Shown piece by piece: positions 24,687 through 34,539 of a stretch of DNA of 64,000 nucleotides. The stretch is taken from assembly GCF_021018895.1 (NCBI RefSeq), contig NC_079378.1, positions 26,286,160 to 26,350,159 on the forward strand, written 5' to 3'. Positions within the stretch are counted from its first letter, which is position 1; each line of letters begins with the position of its first letter. The DNA is from Seriola aureovittata. Taxonomy: Eukaryota; Chordata; Actinopteri; Carangiformes; Carangidae. The translations under genes were made by a program, and so were the position numbers. Under the pieces are notes generated by a model, which had not been told where the DNA came from, made no database searches, and saw only the letters and a list, made by a program, of their open reading frames with translations.

Positions 24687-26084
24687 TAGGTCTTAAATAT
24701 GTAAGTCCATTTACTGCTTCCTTCGTTGCTTTTTTTTTTGTTTTGTTAAAAGAGTGAATGAAGTTGTGACGGTCTCCGCTGAGACAGAGGAGAGGAGAAG
24801 CTACTAGCCCTCTCTCGCTGTCACTTCTAGTCGCGTTGCTCTCCTCTCCAGTAATGTTAAATTTAGCACAGAAAAAAACATAATAGTGGTTATTTAAATA
24901 GCGGTTCATGGGATTTATTAACCCTCAGGGGTCCCTCTGTCCTTTTTTGGACATTTTCTTCACTTTTTTTTTTGATTTGCTGATCATTTTGGCTGTGTTA
25001 CAGCTGAAGGTATGGATTTCTGCAAGAAAGTGTCTTTTTTGAGTCAGTTAATGTTACAGGTCCATTATACACTGGTAACACATTTTGTACCCTCTGGGGT
25101 TCCTCGCGTCCAAAAAAGGACACACAAAGAAAATGCTATAAAATCATCATATATCAATATTTTTTTCTGCTTTTTTTTGCATACATCTCTTAAACCACTT
25201 CAGTTCTGCTCAAACCTACCAAATGTTTATTAGTTTTCAGGATTTTAACCCTTTAAATGCCCGTTTGAAGACATGTTGCCTCTTGTTTTATTAAAAAAAA
25301 CAACACAGAATATGAGATATTTCCCACATAATACATGGTGGAGGGATTTGACATTGTTTTATATCAGAGTCTTTTATATCGAGACATTTCTCAAAACCAG
25401 AATATGATCAGGGTGACTTTTGAACACTGGAAATAAATCATGTACTCATCCCGGCAGTAGCCCCCGTGGCATTCAAAATTTCCCTGGAATTTTCTAGTTT
25501 AAACTAGTATGCACAGAGAGCGTGAGGGGGCGGGCGGGCGAGAGAGAGAGAGAGTGCGAGCGAGCAAGTGTGAGAGCTAAAGTGAGCTCTGCGGTCTTGG
25601 CCATTAGTTCATGTTATTTTTATGTAGGTAACATGTTGTCAAATATGTTTAAACTTAAATAAAGTAGCCTACCTATACAGTAGTTATCTCTCGTTTTATT
25701 AGTTTGTCCTGGTATTGATGTGATGCGCGTCATTGAATAATGCGCAAATAGATATTCAAATAGTTTGAATATATGTGTTTTTTAGAGGGAAAATTCAAAC
25801 GTCATTTTTTAGCAATTTTGACAGCCCTAGCATGGATAGGACAATGTTACGTTTTCAGAGGGCACTGTAACTTGCTTTTGGCTTCTATGTAATTGTAGGC
25901 CTCATTGTGAGGCTATTGTGGTGCCAATGCAATCTCTTTTTGATGTGTAGGCCTTAATGAATAATTTCAAACAGTGATGTTGAGTCAGTGTTTGGTCTTT
26001 TCAGTTCGAAAGTGTAATTCGGCCCGCTGAGGTCTCACTTGAAAAAAATCTGGCCCCCTGACCAATTTCACTCTGGCATCCCTG
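24687..26084. other. Right part of the hAT shell, no gene
   Basis: AT-rich with poly-T runs, a GA-rich tract at about 25528-25560 and no ORF with recognisable domains. The final ~60 bp hold the GGCCCG-rich terminus. Confidence 0.6.
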
Positions 26085-26219
26085 CTATAGAAGCTTTGTG
26101 GGCTGGTGCTGGGGCTTCCTTGGTTGCAGAATCTGGGTCGTCATTCCAGCCTGCGTGGTCCTATGCATCCATGACATGTTTCCTGACACCACAGCCCAGT
26201 ACGTGAGTTTTAGACTGCC

Positions 26220-28109
26220 CCATGATAGAACCCGGACAAAGGAGTTGACCTCCTCCTTCTCAGGCCGCTCGAACTGTGCAGTGAGGTCAGTGAGGATGGG
26301 GATGGCCAAAGCAGCTTCTGTGTATGGTCCCAGGTCAACAAAGAAATGTTCAAATATGAGGTCCACCACATTCCCTGTTTGATAAAACACAAAAGATTTT
26401 GTTTACATTTTTATTTTTTATAAAACAATGACTGAAAGTCTGTTTCTAACTACCTCCTGACATTTTCTTTACTGTATTTTGTTGTTGGTGGAACTGTTAT
26501 AACATGTACATGCAATACTTAATACAATGTGTACAAAACATTTTTTGGTTGAAAAATAAAATAATATAACACTTATAGAATGTCGGCTCAGTCTTAACTG
26601 TTGTAGCTCTGCATTCTCCCTTCATGGCTTTTGGAAAGTGGGCTTTGAACAATGGTTCTGTAGTGATGATTCTTCAGAATTGATGAGGCATTCTGTTGTT
26701 TGCTTTCTGGTACTTTATTAACATGATTTAATGATAAAAAGAACAAGAAAAAACATTCACTGGCACATGGAGGACGCCAATCCATTCTATCAGTCCAAAA
26801 TTTTTTCTTGATTTGCTGCAGCTGCTTGTATTTCTCAACTCTCCACACACGCCTCCCAGAGCGCTTGGGGTGGAACCAGGCGTGGCACAGGTAAGCAGAG
26901 AAAGTGCAGTAGCGCTGTCCTCAATGTTGATTCTTCTTAAAAGACATTTGATGTGATGAGTTGCAACAGGTTCACCTTCTTTTGTTTGGGCTTGTAGTCA
27001 GTCAGCATTTTCATTGTAGTACATGGCAGCCAGGTAGAGTCTGGAGGTACAGTAAAGAGAAAATCAAAGATGTTAATATCGACAGAAACCTTAGCCTACA
27101 CACTCTCAAATTCTAAGTAACCACAGCTTCATTTACCTGCACAGCATTCCAAGACTGATAAATGACTGTGAGGTTTATCAAAAGTAGATGCACTTCAGAT
27201 GGCTACAGACCTGTACTTCTGATGTGAGGCTGAAGAGTCCTCAAGGAAAGCTGTGTGCCTACAGTGGGTCAGTCTGGCATGCAACATCCCTTGTTGCAGG
27301 AAGCTGTATAAATGCACTTGATGTGCTGGCCTGAACAGATGAAACAGAGGTTACACCAACATCTCCTCAAATATGTAGCTATGGCAACAGCTGCAAGCAG
27401 TGCAAAAATGATAACAACAAATGCACTCAATTATGTGTAAATTGGGTTGTCAAAAAGCTTGTAATTGCTGCAAATAGCTCACTATATGTGCAAAATGCAA
27501 AAAATGTGTATTATAGACTATCCTCTTTCACATATTCCCTGTAACTCTGCGCTTATCTAGATATTCCCCACAGGCACTGTATCTGTAAACATGATATAAA
27601 CGTTAAAACAAACATCATAAGGCATGACTCTCAATACTAACTTTCACAGCCTTAACAAACAAGCCCAGACACATATGCTAATCACTGCAAAGCTTGTTTA
27701 GACTGAATTTTACCGGCTTGACTTTGCAGACAGCTAAAACGCCTTTCAAGTGTGATAAAGTTAGCAGGGTGGCTCTAATCAACGTCACACAGTGATACCA
27801 AGCAGAAGAATTGCATACAATCTGTACCCGGCTAAACCTGGCCGTGCGGACATTTCCATCAAAAATAAAATAAAACAAATCCACTGGGTCTTCAGATCTT
27901 CAGACGTAGGGGATAAAAAAGACTTCTGTATTGGTTTGTACAGTCACCACACAAACTCCAATAAAACAGATAAAAGCAGGTTTTTTTGCAGAGTTTAGGA
28001 GAGATGATCCAGTGAGTGGTGAGTTTCAGGATGTCTTCAGTGTGCACACGCTTTTAAAATCTCCAATAACTCACCACAAAATGTCCGTTTGCTCGTCCTC
28101 CTTCGTCAT
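26220..28109 (-). pseudogene. Transposase-like exon fragments, converging on the P2X7-like gene
   Basis: On the minus strand several exon-like pieces occur in order. A short start exon is MTKEDEQTDILW (28109-28075, followed by GTGAGT). A piece with TRDVACQTD lies near 27300-27270. A piece starting RLYLAAMYYNENAD lies near 27040-27000. The last piece has DLIFEHFFVDLGPYTEAALA and AQFERPEKEEV (26382-26230). I associate the last two with an uncharacterised protein family common in fish repeats. Stops and frameshifts break it. Its 3' end overlaps the end of the P2X7-like exon 4 region tail to tail. Function not known. Confidence 0.45.
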
Positions 28110-28274
28110 GGTGCTGCTTTTAAATCCGTTTTGAGTTAAAAGAGTGTTCTATGAGATAAAACCGCTAAAACGACAATCACTGTTCTCTGTTTGATAAAAA
28201 TAACAAAAGTTATTTCAATAAGTTTAAGAACACGTTTGCCATAAAATAATATAAAACAATAGACCATAAAAGAG

Positions 28275-28313
28275 ATCTCAACGTTTTGCCGTATCACGGC
28301 TTCCTCAGGAGAT
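28275..28313 (-). ncRNA. Hammerhead-like motif with a different stem set
   Basis: Minus strand: ATCTC, CTGAGGA, A, GCCGT-gat-ACGGC, AAAAC, GTT, GAGAT. Stem I (ATCTC/GAGAT) and stem II (GCCGT/ACGGC) are perfect but differ in sequence from those at 28410 and 31977, so pairing is kept while bases change. G12 of the core is A here, which would impair cleavage. Confidence 0.5.
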
Positions 28314-28323
28314 TTGCAAGCCA

Positions 28324-28493
28324 TTAAAAGGTGGAGGTGGGAAACAGTGTCCCTTTTAAAAGCAAATTAAAATCAAAAGGAGGCAAACTGCTTCCCACAT
28401 GGTCAGGAGTCCCTGACGTTTCGCACACTTGGTGCTTCCTCAGAGGGATAGAGGAAAGATGGGATCTGTGGGAGAGGAGTCCATTTATGGGGG
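28324..28493 (-). repeat. Penelope-type terminal repeat, downstream copy
   Basis: Aligns nearly base for base with 31895-32059 in the same orientation, including the hammerhead-like motif. Together they flank copy B, as Penelope pLTRs would, although this copy may belong to a separate element. Confidence 0.6.
28410..28448 (-). ncRNA. Hammerhead-ribozyme-like motif (good core)
   Basis: Minus strand: TCCCT, CTGAGGA (the CUGANGA core), A, GCAC-loop-GTGC, GAAAC, GTC, AGGGA. Stem I TCCCT/AGGGA and stem II GCAC/GTGC pair perfectly. Penelope-like terminal repeats are known to carry minimal type-I hammerheads. One extra A between core and stem II could lower activity. Confidence 0.58.
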
Positions 28494-29309
28494 AAGTTGT
28501 AATTTTCCCTCCAATTTTGGATTCACCTCCCCCAGCTGTCCAGATGTTGGCCCCACCCTGAAATTCAAATGAACCTATCTCTCACAGGTGGAGGTCTAGG
28601 CGTGGCTGTCAGGTGGATGATCCTAGCCTATGGTGAGAGGGAGGAAGAAGAGGGAGAAGGAGCGGCCATTTTTGTAGTTCAGGTGAGTGAAGAATCAGGA
28701 AGTAGGGAGTGTTCTGTTTAAAGGGAACAGCAGATTATGGTATGCTGTTTGTATGGGGTAGCTGATTCTCTTGGCAGGGGGCCCTTTGATGGAGAGGGTT
28801 TATTGTAGCTATGTTTGGAGAGCAGAGAGGAACTGGATCTCCAGACTGGCCTAACTCTAAATGGATGGGGTAAGTATTTTGTTTTTTAGGTCCCATGATG
28901 GGTTATGGTGGATTATGATGAAATTCATTTAGATATTGGACTGGTTACAGTCTCAAAGGGGAGATGATTGAGTTTAAAGGTATTTATGGTTCTGTGTAGA
29001 ATTTATAGTAATTGTAATGATTTTTTGTTTCCAAAAGATGGCGCCAAAGGAGGGCTTCAGTCTGAAGATTGCAGTGGTCCTGGAGATTCCAATGAGGTGG
29101 GTAAATTTTCATAGAATCTGATTTAAGTTTCCAGGTTGAGGTTAGGGTGAGGTCAGTGTGGGAGTCTGGTTAAGTTTAGGCACAGAGAGGAGATGGTTAG
29201 GGTTAGAAAAAGATATGGTGTAGCTGTAGTTCTAAATGAAAGTCTGGTGATGAAATTGTGTTTCTATGTGTGGGTGGGGAGGTCACAAGGTCAACACACC
29301 CCCGGCTCT
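28494..29309. other. No gene recognised between terminal repeat and copy B tail
   Basis: GA-rich then AT-rich sequence with GTGAGT-like words but no frame with known motifs. It may be decayed interior of the Penelope-like element. Confidence 0.4.
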
Positions 29310-29989
29310 GGCAGGGTTAGGTGGAGAATGTTATGAAGCTTATTATAAGCTTTATTTGGAGTCTGGTGCACTGGCCTGGGGGTGTGCCAACATTGTGGAC
29401 CCTCTCACCGATCCTGTGTAGGTTGTGGTAGGTAAGTGGATGATGTTTTGTTGTGTTATTGTGTGCTTGTAGATGTCCTGATGAAGGCTGTACATGGAAA
29501 AATGGAAAAACATAATGTTTAAATCATGTATGAATTGCACAAATCAACATATGAAAAAAACAAGACCAAGGATCATATAGATTTTGAATTATAATGTAGA
29601 TAACAGGTAGGTCCAAAAAATGAAGCAAACAAAAGGTGAGAAAGAAGAATCCAAAGTCTGGCTTATAGGTGAAAGATAGTTTTTTTTTTTTTTGATGAAA
29701 TGAGTGGTGTTAAATTAATCCAGTCCTCTCTGCTCTCTGTTCTCTCATCAGTTGTGGTTTGCAGCTGGGATGCTGGCTGGCTAGACATGATGAGTGAGTG
29801 GGGTGTCCATTAAACGCCCCCTCCACCCTCCCCACCCACCCCCCCACCCCAACACTGAAAAGTTGTATTTTGGTTATTGTTATGTATGTATAATTTATAT
29901 ACTTAGGTTGTAGTTTAATAAAGTTGTTCATGGTGTCCAGTTTCTTGTGATGGAGAGGTGATTAGTTGTGGGTGTAGACAGAGTGATGT

Positions 29990-31291
29990 GGAAGGTGGGT
30001 CCCCCCACCGGTGTAACCCACAGAGAGAATCAACAATCTGGTGAATGGATCTGGGGGTGTTTTTTCCATGACTTGCATGAAATGGTAAAAGTTTGCTCCC
30101 GGGTAGCTGTCAGCCTGTATGCTGGGGTTATTGTAAGGGGGAATTGTTTGAATATTAGAGTCACCAAGAATTAGGATGGTTTTGGTGCTCTGAAATTGCC
30201 AGTCTTGTATTTTTCTGCTCTGTCTGGCCTGGTGGTATGTGGGGGTGAATGTTGTGGTTGTGTCTTTCTGTTCTTGCAGGTTATTCTCATTTCCAGAGGC
30301 GCCCAGTGTCCTACCTTCCTCTTCTTCCCTTGCAGCACCCAGTGGGTATCTGTAGTGGGTTCAGAAGTGGTTTCAGACTCTGTCAGTTTGACTTTCTGAT
30401 TGAGCCTTTTCATCATTTTGCCACTACCCACAGTGTTGGAGACACCAGGTGTTCTCATAGGGTGCAGCTGAGAGGAGGCTTCTGGTGTGGGTGGTTCGTG
30501 GGCGCCCTCTGCTGGGGATTGTGTTACAGGGACCAGAGTGGTTTCATCCTGTATCTGCACCGGGTTATGGTTACAGAGGTAGGTGCATTGTTTTTCAATT
30601 TTATTGTTGTGTGTTGTTGTAGTTTCTTGTTGTGTGGCTGTCTGTGTAGCTCCAGTTGTCTTTTTTCCAGGCCCCCAGCTACAGCGGGAGTGGAGAGCAT
30701 CTGCTGTTCCCTGATGTGGGTTACTGTCACAGGAGAGGGGGAGATAATGACCATTAGAACTCTGGGGTCTGGCTGGGTATGCAGTTTGGGGAGAGAGGCG
30801 AGGATCCTGAGGCGGGGGAACAGAGGAGGATGGTCGTCTCTGTGTTTGTCTTGCCTGCTTAGGTGAATACTGGTAAGTGGGGGTCCTTCCTCTGTGAGGT
30901 TGGAGGGTTGGGGGTTCTATGGTTCTGTGGCCTGGATTGGGTTGTACAGAGGGTTCCGGATTAGGAACGGGTGAGTTTAATTCAGGGTATGGGTTATTGT
31001 TTACAGGCAAGGCCAGATGCTCGTCCTCACTGTCCAGGTCCAGCCCCTCTCCCACCTGGTCATGGAGGATTCTGTAGCCCTCTTCCCCAAAGTGTCTGAT
31101 GGCCCAGCTTGTACCAACTTTTTGGGCCAGTTCGTTCCCCGGGCTTTCAGTGAGTATTTACAGTGTTGCTGTAATATGTACATGTTATTCTTCATCCAGT
31201 TGTCTGTGTTTGTCTGAACCTGGTCATAAACTAGCTGTGTGGGTGATGAAGGTTTAATGAACTGAGTGAGCCTTGTCACCTGTCTTGACAT
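29990..31291 (-). pseudogene. ORF1 of the Penelope-like element, SGNH domain at the end
   Basis: The N-terminal part (31291-31150) has MYILQQHCKYSLKA. After a frame change near 31145 comes VGTSWAIRHFGEEG and then a 294-codon Pro/Gln/Thr-rich low-complexity stretch (31055-30171). Another frame change near 30190 leads to TILILGDSNIQTIPPY and LLILSVG (to about 30010). The GDS motif and the SVG block match the copy A domain at 5885-5540. A role in RNA binding or membrane association is only a guess from other SGNH-bearing ORF1 proteins. Confidence 0.55.
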
Positions 31292-31976
31292 TCCTGTAGC
31301 GAGTGTCTGTGCTACTATTGCGCTGTCTATTATTCTTTGGTGGTGGACAGCTTGAATGAGCTTGAAGTGGGTCTAGGCAGCTGTTCTGGTGTCCGGATCT
31401 AAGGCTAGTTTAGGTGGTGAAGGTGGGTGGTTGGTGGTGATGTTCCCTCTTCCTGTCTGTCTTCTGGGGGCCCGTGGTTCCCTATTTGTGGGGTTTGCCT
31501 GTCTGGGTGGGGCATGAGTGGATGTATGGTGGCTAGTAGTGGCCCTACCATCTAACTTCAACCCCTGACCATGCTGGTGCCCTGCTACCTCCGACCCATT
31601 ACCAAAATAAGAGCTCACCTGGTGGTTTTGTGTCTCCGGTCTCCGCAGGTCCTGTCGGTGTTGAGGCCTGGTTTCCCTGGTGCTGTGGCTTGGGTGGTTC
31701 CTGGAAGACATATTTTTCCTGGTGGAGATACTGAGAGACAGTGGTGTAATCCTTATGCAGAGAGCAGTCCAATGTGATTCCCGGGCCAGGTTGGTTTGAT
31801 TCCCCACAGCCGGGGAGGGTGGATATGGAGTTGGTGCTCACCAGGTGTAGTGTTCTATTTTGGTATTCTAAAACTTAACTTTTATTTCCTTAATTAAAAG
31901 CTGGAGGTGGGAAAGTGTCCCTTTAAGAGCAAATTAAAATCAAAAGGAGGCAAACTGCTTCCAACATGGCGAGGAG

Positions 31977-32015
31977 TCCCTGACGTTTCGCACGCTTGGT
32001 GCTTCCTCAGAGGGA
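31977..32015 (-). ncRNA. Hammerhead-ribozyme-like motif (copy B 5' end)
   Basis: Same architecture as 28410-28448 with identical stem I and core. The stem II loop differs by one base (CAAGC versus CAAGT). It sits about 170 nt upstream of the ORF1 region on the minus strand, as expected for a pLTR ribozyme. Confidence 0.58.
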
Positions 32016-32058
32016 TAGAGGAAAGATGGGATCTGAGGAAGAGGAGTCCATTTATGGC

Positions 32059-32590
32059 GGATATGGGACTGTGGCTTGGGCTGGAACCTGGAGACCCAGG
32101 GCTGGTAGCTGGAGTCCTATGGCTGAGGCTGCTTTGGGAACCAGCGTCTCCATGACCTGCATTTCTTGCCAGGAGCTCCGAACCCTAGATACCTCCCAGG
32201 AAAGGCTAGCCGGGTTACCCAAAAAGGAGACGGCTCAGGGTCCTCCAGATCCAAATTTGACAGTTGGTCAGCCAAGGTGGGGGGGTCTGACAACCGATGG
32301 GGGTGCTGGCTGGGAAGATTTAGGCTTGTAAGGCAACCTCAAAAAAGCTGGCTACGAAGCTGGCGTAGGCTGCTGGGTCCATTTTTTGGTCGGTTCGTAC
32401 TGTCACAATATTAAGTAAGGTTGGACCTAAATGCAGCCAAGACAAGGGAGACAAAGAAAAATGTTTAATAAACAGAAGAACCTACAAAAACTGGTGAACT
32501 AACCAAACAGGAAGCAGAAGCACGGGAAACACAGGGAACTTCAACAGATAACACAGGGGACATGAACAGGAACCAAAGGGGCTGCCCTAG
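32059..32590 (-). mobile_element. Gypsy fragment (second family): LTR end plus gag start
   Basis: Read leftward: LTR 3' part (about 32590-32401, ending TTGTGACA), 2 nt, the candidate primer site, then ATGGACCCAGCAGCC (MDPAA), the same Gag start as at 39838. The gag piece (to 32059) has stops and shifts. The junction at about 32059 abuts the Penelope terminal repeat. Confidence 0.75.
32389..32398 (-). other. Candidate self-primer binding site (second gypsy family)
   Basis: The minus strand reads ACGAACCGAC 2 nt after the LTR end. It is the exact complement of GTCGGTTCGT lying 28 nt past the TATATA box in the same-family LTR at 7612-7621. The copy at 39822-39831 reads ATGAACCGAC, one C-to-T change that still allows a G-U pair. 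Confidence 0.65.
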
Positions 32591-33120
32591 AGGTACTAAG
32601 GGATAGGTACTACATGGGGATTGGGGGCTGGTGTTGCGTGGGTCCCATCATAAATAACAGCAGGGGTGTTGTTAGGATGACCCTCTTCCCCTGGATCTCA
32701 GGGTTACCCACCAAAACTCCCACCCCCCACCACAATCAACCAACCAGGTTGAGCAATACCCCTCCTGAAAAAGGAGGAAGAAAAAAATACAAAACAAAAA
32801 AACATTTGAAAAATTATTTCTCAATTATTTCTGTAATTTCTCAATTACAACCTAGCCTCCTTCTCCACCACTCAGCCACCTGGCCCCTGGGCTTGTTCCT
32901 CTGATGGCCAGATCTGGTCCCTGTCCCCACTGCCCCCCCAACCCAATCCTCATCCACAATCCAATCAACAAACATGCACACACACACACACCACATACAC
33001 AAGCTCCTTCTTTTTCCCTTATTTCTTTCTTATTTATGTTATAATTATGAGCGTATACAAGCTGATGGTGAATGTTTATGTGTTCTCATCATACATGCAA
33101 AACCATTCTATCTATTCTGC

Positions 33121-33201
<81 letters not shown>

Positions 33202-34441
33202 ATTCACACACCCACACACAAGTGTTTTATTTTATTTTTTCTTATTTAGTTTTTTCTTATTGTTTTTCTTTGTTGTTTTCTCACGTGTTTGTTGTAACCT
33301 CTATATGTTTGGTTCAATCTTTTTCACTATTACATTTGTCTTCACTTGTTTTGGAATCACAAATAAAGGAAAAGAAAACAAAAGAAATGCCAAAGCTTTT
33401 CTGCTGTGAAAATCAGAACGAACACATCTGGACACATTGTAGTTCGATGGTCAGAACTTAGTTTAATGATGCATTGTACCATGTTAGTTCAGTGCTAACT
33501 TGCGTCATTGCATGAGAAACAGACCCCGAGGGGTTATAGGTTTGAAAACTGAAAGAAGTCTGCTGCAAAGATTTTTTTTTTTTTTAAATGACCCTGACGT
33601 GTGAAGTTGCTTTAAAATATTTTCACTTAGCTTTTCACTGCCCTGGAGCAATAGCTGCAAATATTTATAAATATGACTGGAAGTAGAAAAAAATGGAAAA
33701 CTTACTGTAATTATCCTATTGATATGACAAATAAAATATTTTGATCTCCAGATGAAACAAAGTTAATATGATACCATGTGATATTACTGTTCAGCTTCTC
33801 TTAATCTGTGAAAAATAGCTTTCTAGTGATATTTAGAAAAACATAGATGACTAATTGCTGTTAAATTCTAACTGGGCCTGTTATGTCTGAAAATTTAAAT
33901 AATCACTGAAGTTTCTGCTACTGTGCCATCTGGAAGTAAAATTACCCAAAGCCCATCTCTCAAATCAGAGACTGTCATTGAGCACACATCATTCCTGCTG
34001 CTGCACCTGTTCCTGATGACTATAGGTATATCAACTCCACAGAAAAGATACAACATTCTACAAGTAGTTGTGGGAAACCCATGGAACACACAAACAATAC
34101 ATCAAAAACTGGACTTTCTCATCCACTGCAGGAGAGTGGTTTAGGGAAGCAGGTTTATCAGAGAGGCAGGGAGGTCAAGCAGGGTTTATACTCTGTCCAA
34201 ACTGCATCAGATCATCAGATAGCTTTAGAAACCCCCTCCCTCCACATACCAGATTATTTCTGTTACTTTGATTAATAAAGAGTTTTCTGAGTGATATTAG
34301 TGTGGAGTGTAAAAAATCTTATTTTTGTTGACATAAACCATCATTTTCTTGCTTTTGTGCACCAATTCATCAACTTTGAAACATCTCAATTACATCCACA
34401 ATCAAATTAACCACTTAATAATCATCCAGACCTTCCCCCAG
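32591..34441. other. No gene recognised upstream of the ptprf-like exon
   Basis: It holds a CA-repeat (33129-33222), a smaller CA tract (32973-32990) and poly-T/A runs. From about 33890 to 34275 open frames occur in both directions, but I recognise nothing in them. Probably intronic or intergenic. Confidence 0.5.
33129..33222. repeat. (CA)n microsatellite
   Basis: Near-perfect CA dinucleotide run, becoming interrupted (cata, catt, caccc) after about 33196. Confidence 0.95.
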
Positions 34442-34539
34442 TGTTCACCAAGAACTTTGGTGTGAAGGCTGTGATGAAAACCTCAGTCCTGCTGACCTGG
34501 GAAGTGCCAGAAACCTACAAATCTCAAGTGCCTCTTAAG
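34442..34539 (+). pseudogene. ptprf: ptprf-like exon a (fibronectin type III start)
   Basis: Acceptor ccttcccccag, donor AAG|gtaaaa, length 98 nt. It encodes [20 protein letters not shown] and continues to VPLK, closely matching the start of a membrane-proximal FNIII repeat of LAR-type receptor tyrosine phosphatases. This exon itself is open; the gene is called a pseudogene because the next exon is broken. I judge ptprf the closest relative by recall; ptprd/ptprs cannot be excluded. Confidence 0.78.

Larger units (their letters stand above)
14263..26084 (+). mobile_element. hAT-type element (11.8 kb with nested insertions)
   Basis: Both ends begin CAGGGATGCCA as inverted repeats, followed by GGCCCG-rich subterminal sequence typical of hAT elements. 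An 8-bp duplication, ctatagaa, sits at 14255-14262 and 26085-26092. The hAT's own sequence is only 14263-15726 plus 24687-26084 (about 2.9 kb). It has no transposase I recognise, so it looks non-autonomous. Its interior is filled by the EnSpm-like element at 15727-24686. Orientation is arbitrary. Confidence 0.9.
12721..26210 (+). pseudogene. P2X7 cytoplasmic-tail-like gene, four exons, split by hAT
   Basis: Spliced gene resembling the cysteine-rich C-terminal 'ballast' of P2X7 receptors, a domain that recurs in many fish predicted proteins. Exon 1 ends at 12917 (DVSEW, donor gttggt). Exon 2 is 13553-13622 (CSCGNCATMPTEAENICC). Exon 3 is 13713-13867 (HADYG region, donor gtaggt). Exon 4 starts at 14246 and resumes at 26093 (RSFVGWCWGFLG, VVIPACVV). 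Phases fit at every junction. Exon 2 has an in-frame TAG where a Gln is expected, right after the paired cysteines. Exon 4 is cut after 17 nt by the 11.8-kb hAT insertion. The cysteines are the likely zinc ligands of the family. The 5' start in exon 1 is uncertain. Convergent transposase-like exons lie just downstream on the other strand, so this may be cargo of an older mobile element. Confidence 0.72.
29310..32058 (-). mobile_element. Penelope-like element, copy B, RT deleted
   Basis: Read leftward: terminal repeat with hammerhead-like motif (32059-31895), leader and ORF1 (31807-29960), then directly the 3' tail block (29480-29310) shared with copy A at 3545-3395. The RT region of copy A is missing, so this copy is internally deleted. 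The segment 29490-29950 (with a C-rich tract 29819-29850) is unassigned. Confidence 0.65.

Noticed and set aside
30249..30866. 205-codon plus-strand ORF
   Set aside because: Shadow of the minus-strand ORF1 low-complexity region of the Penelope-like copy.
12964..33000. CRISPR array or prokaryotic defence locus
   Set aside because: No direct repeats with regular spacers; spliced genes and fish transposons make a prokaryotic origin untenable.
33047..33461. Three overlapping ORFs encoding His-Thr repeats
   Set aside because: Simple translation of the CA microsatellite.
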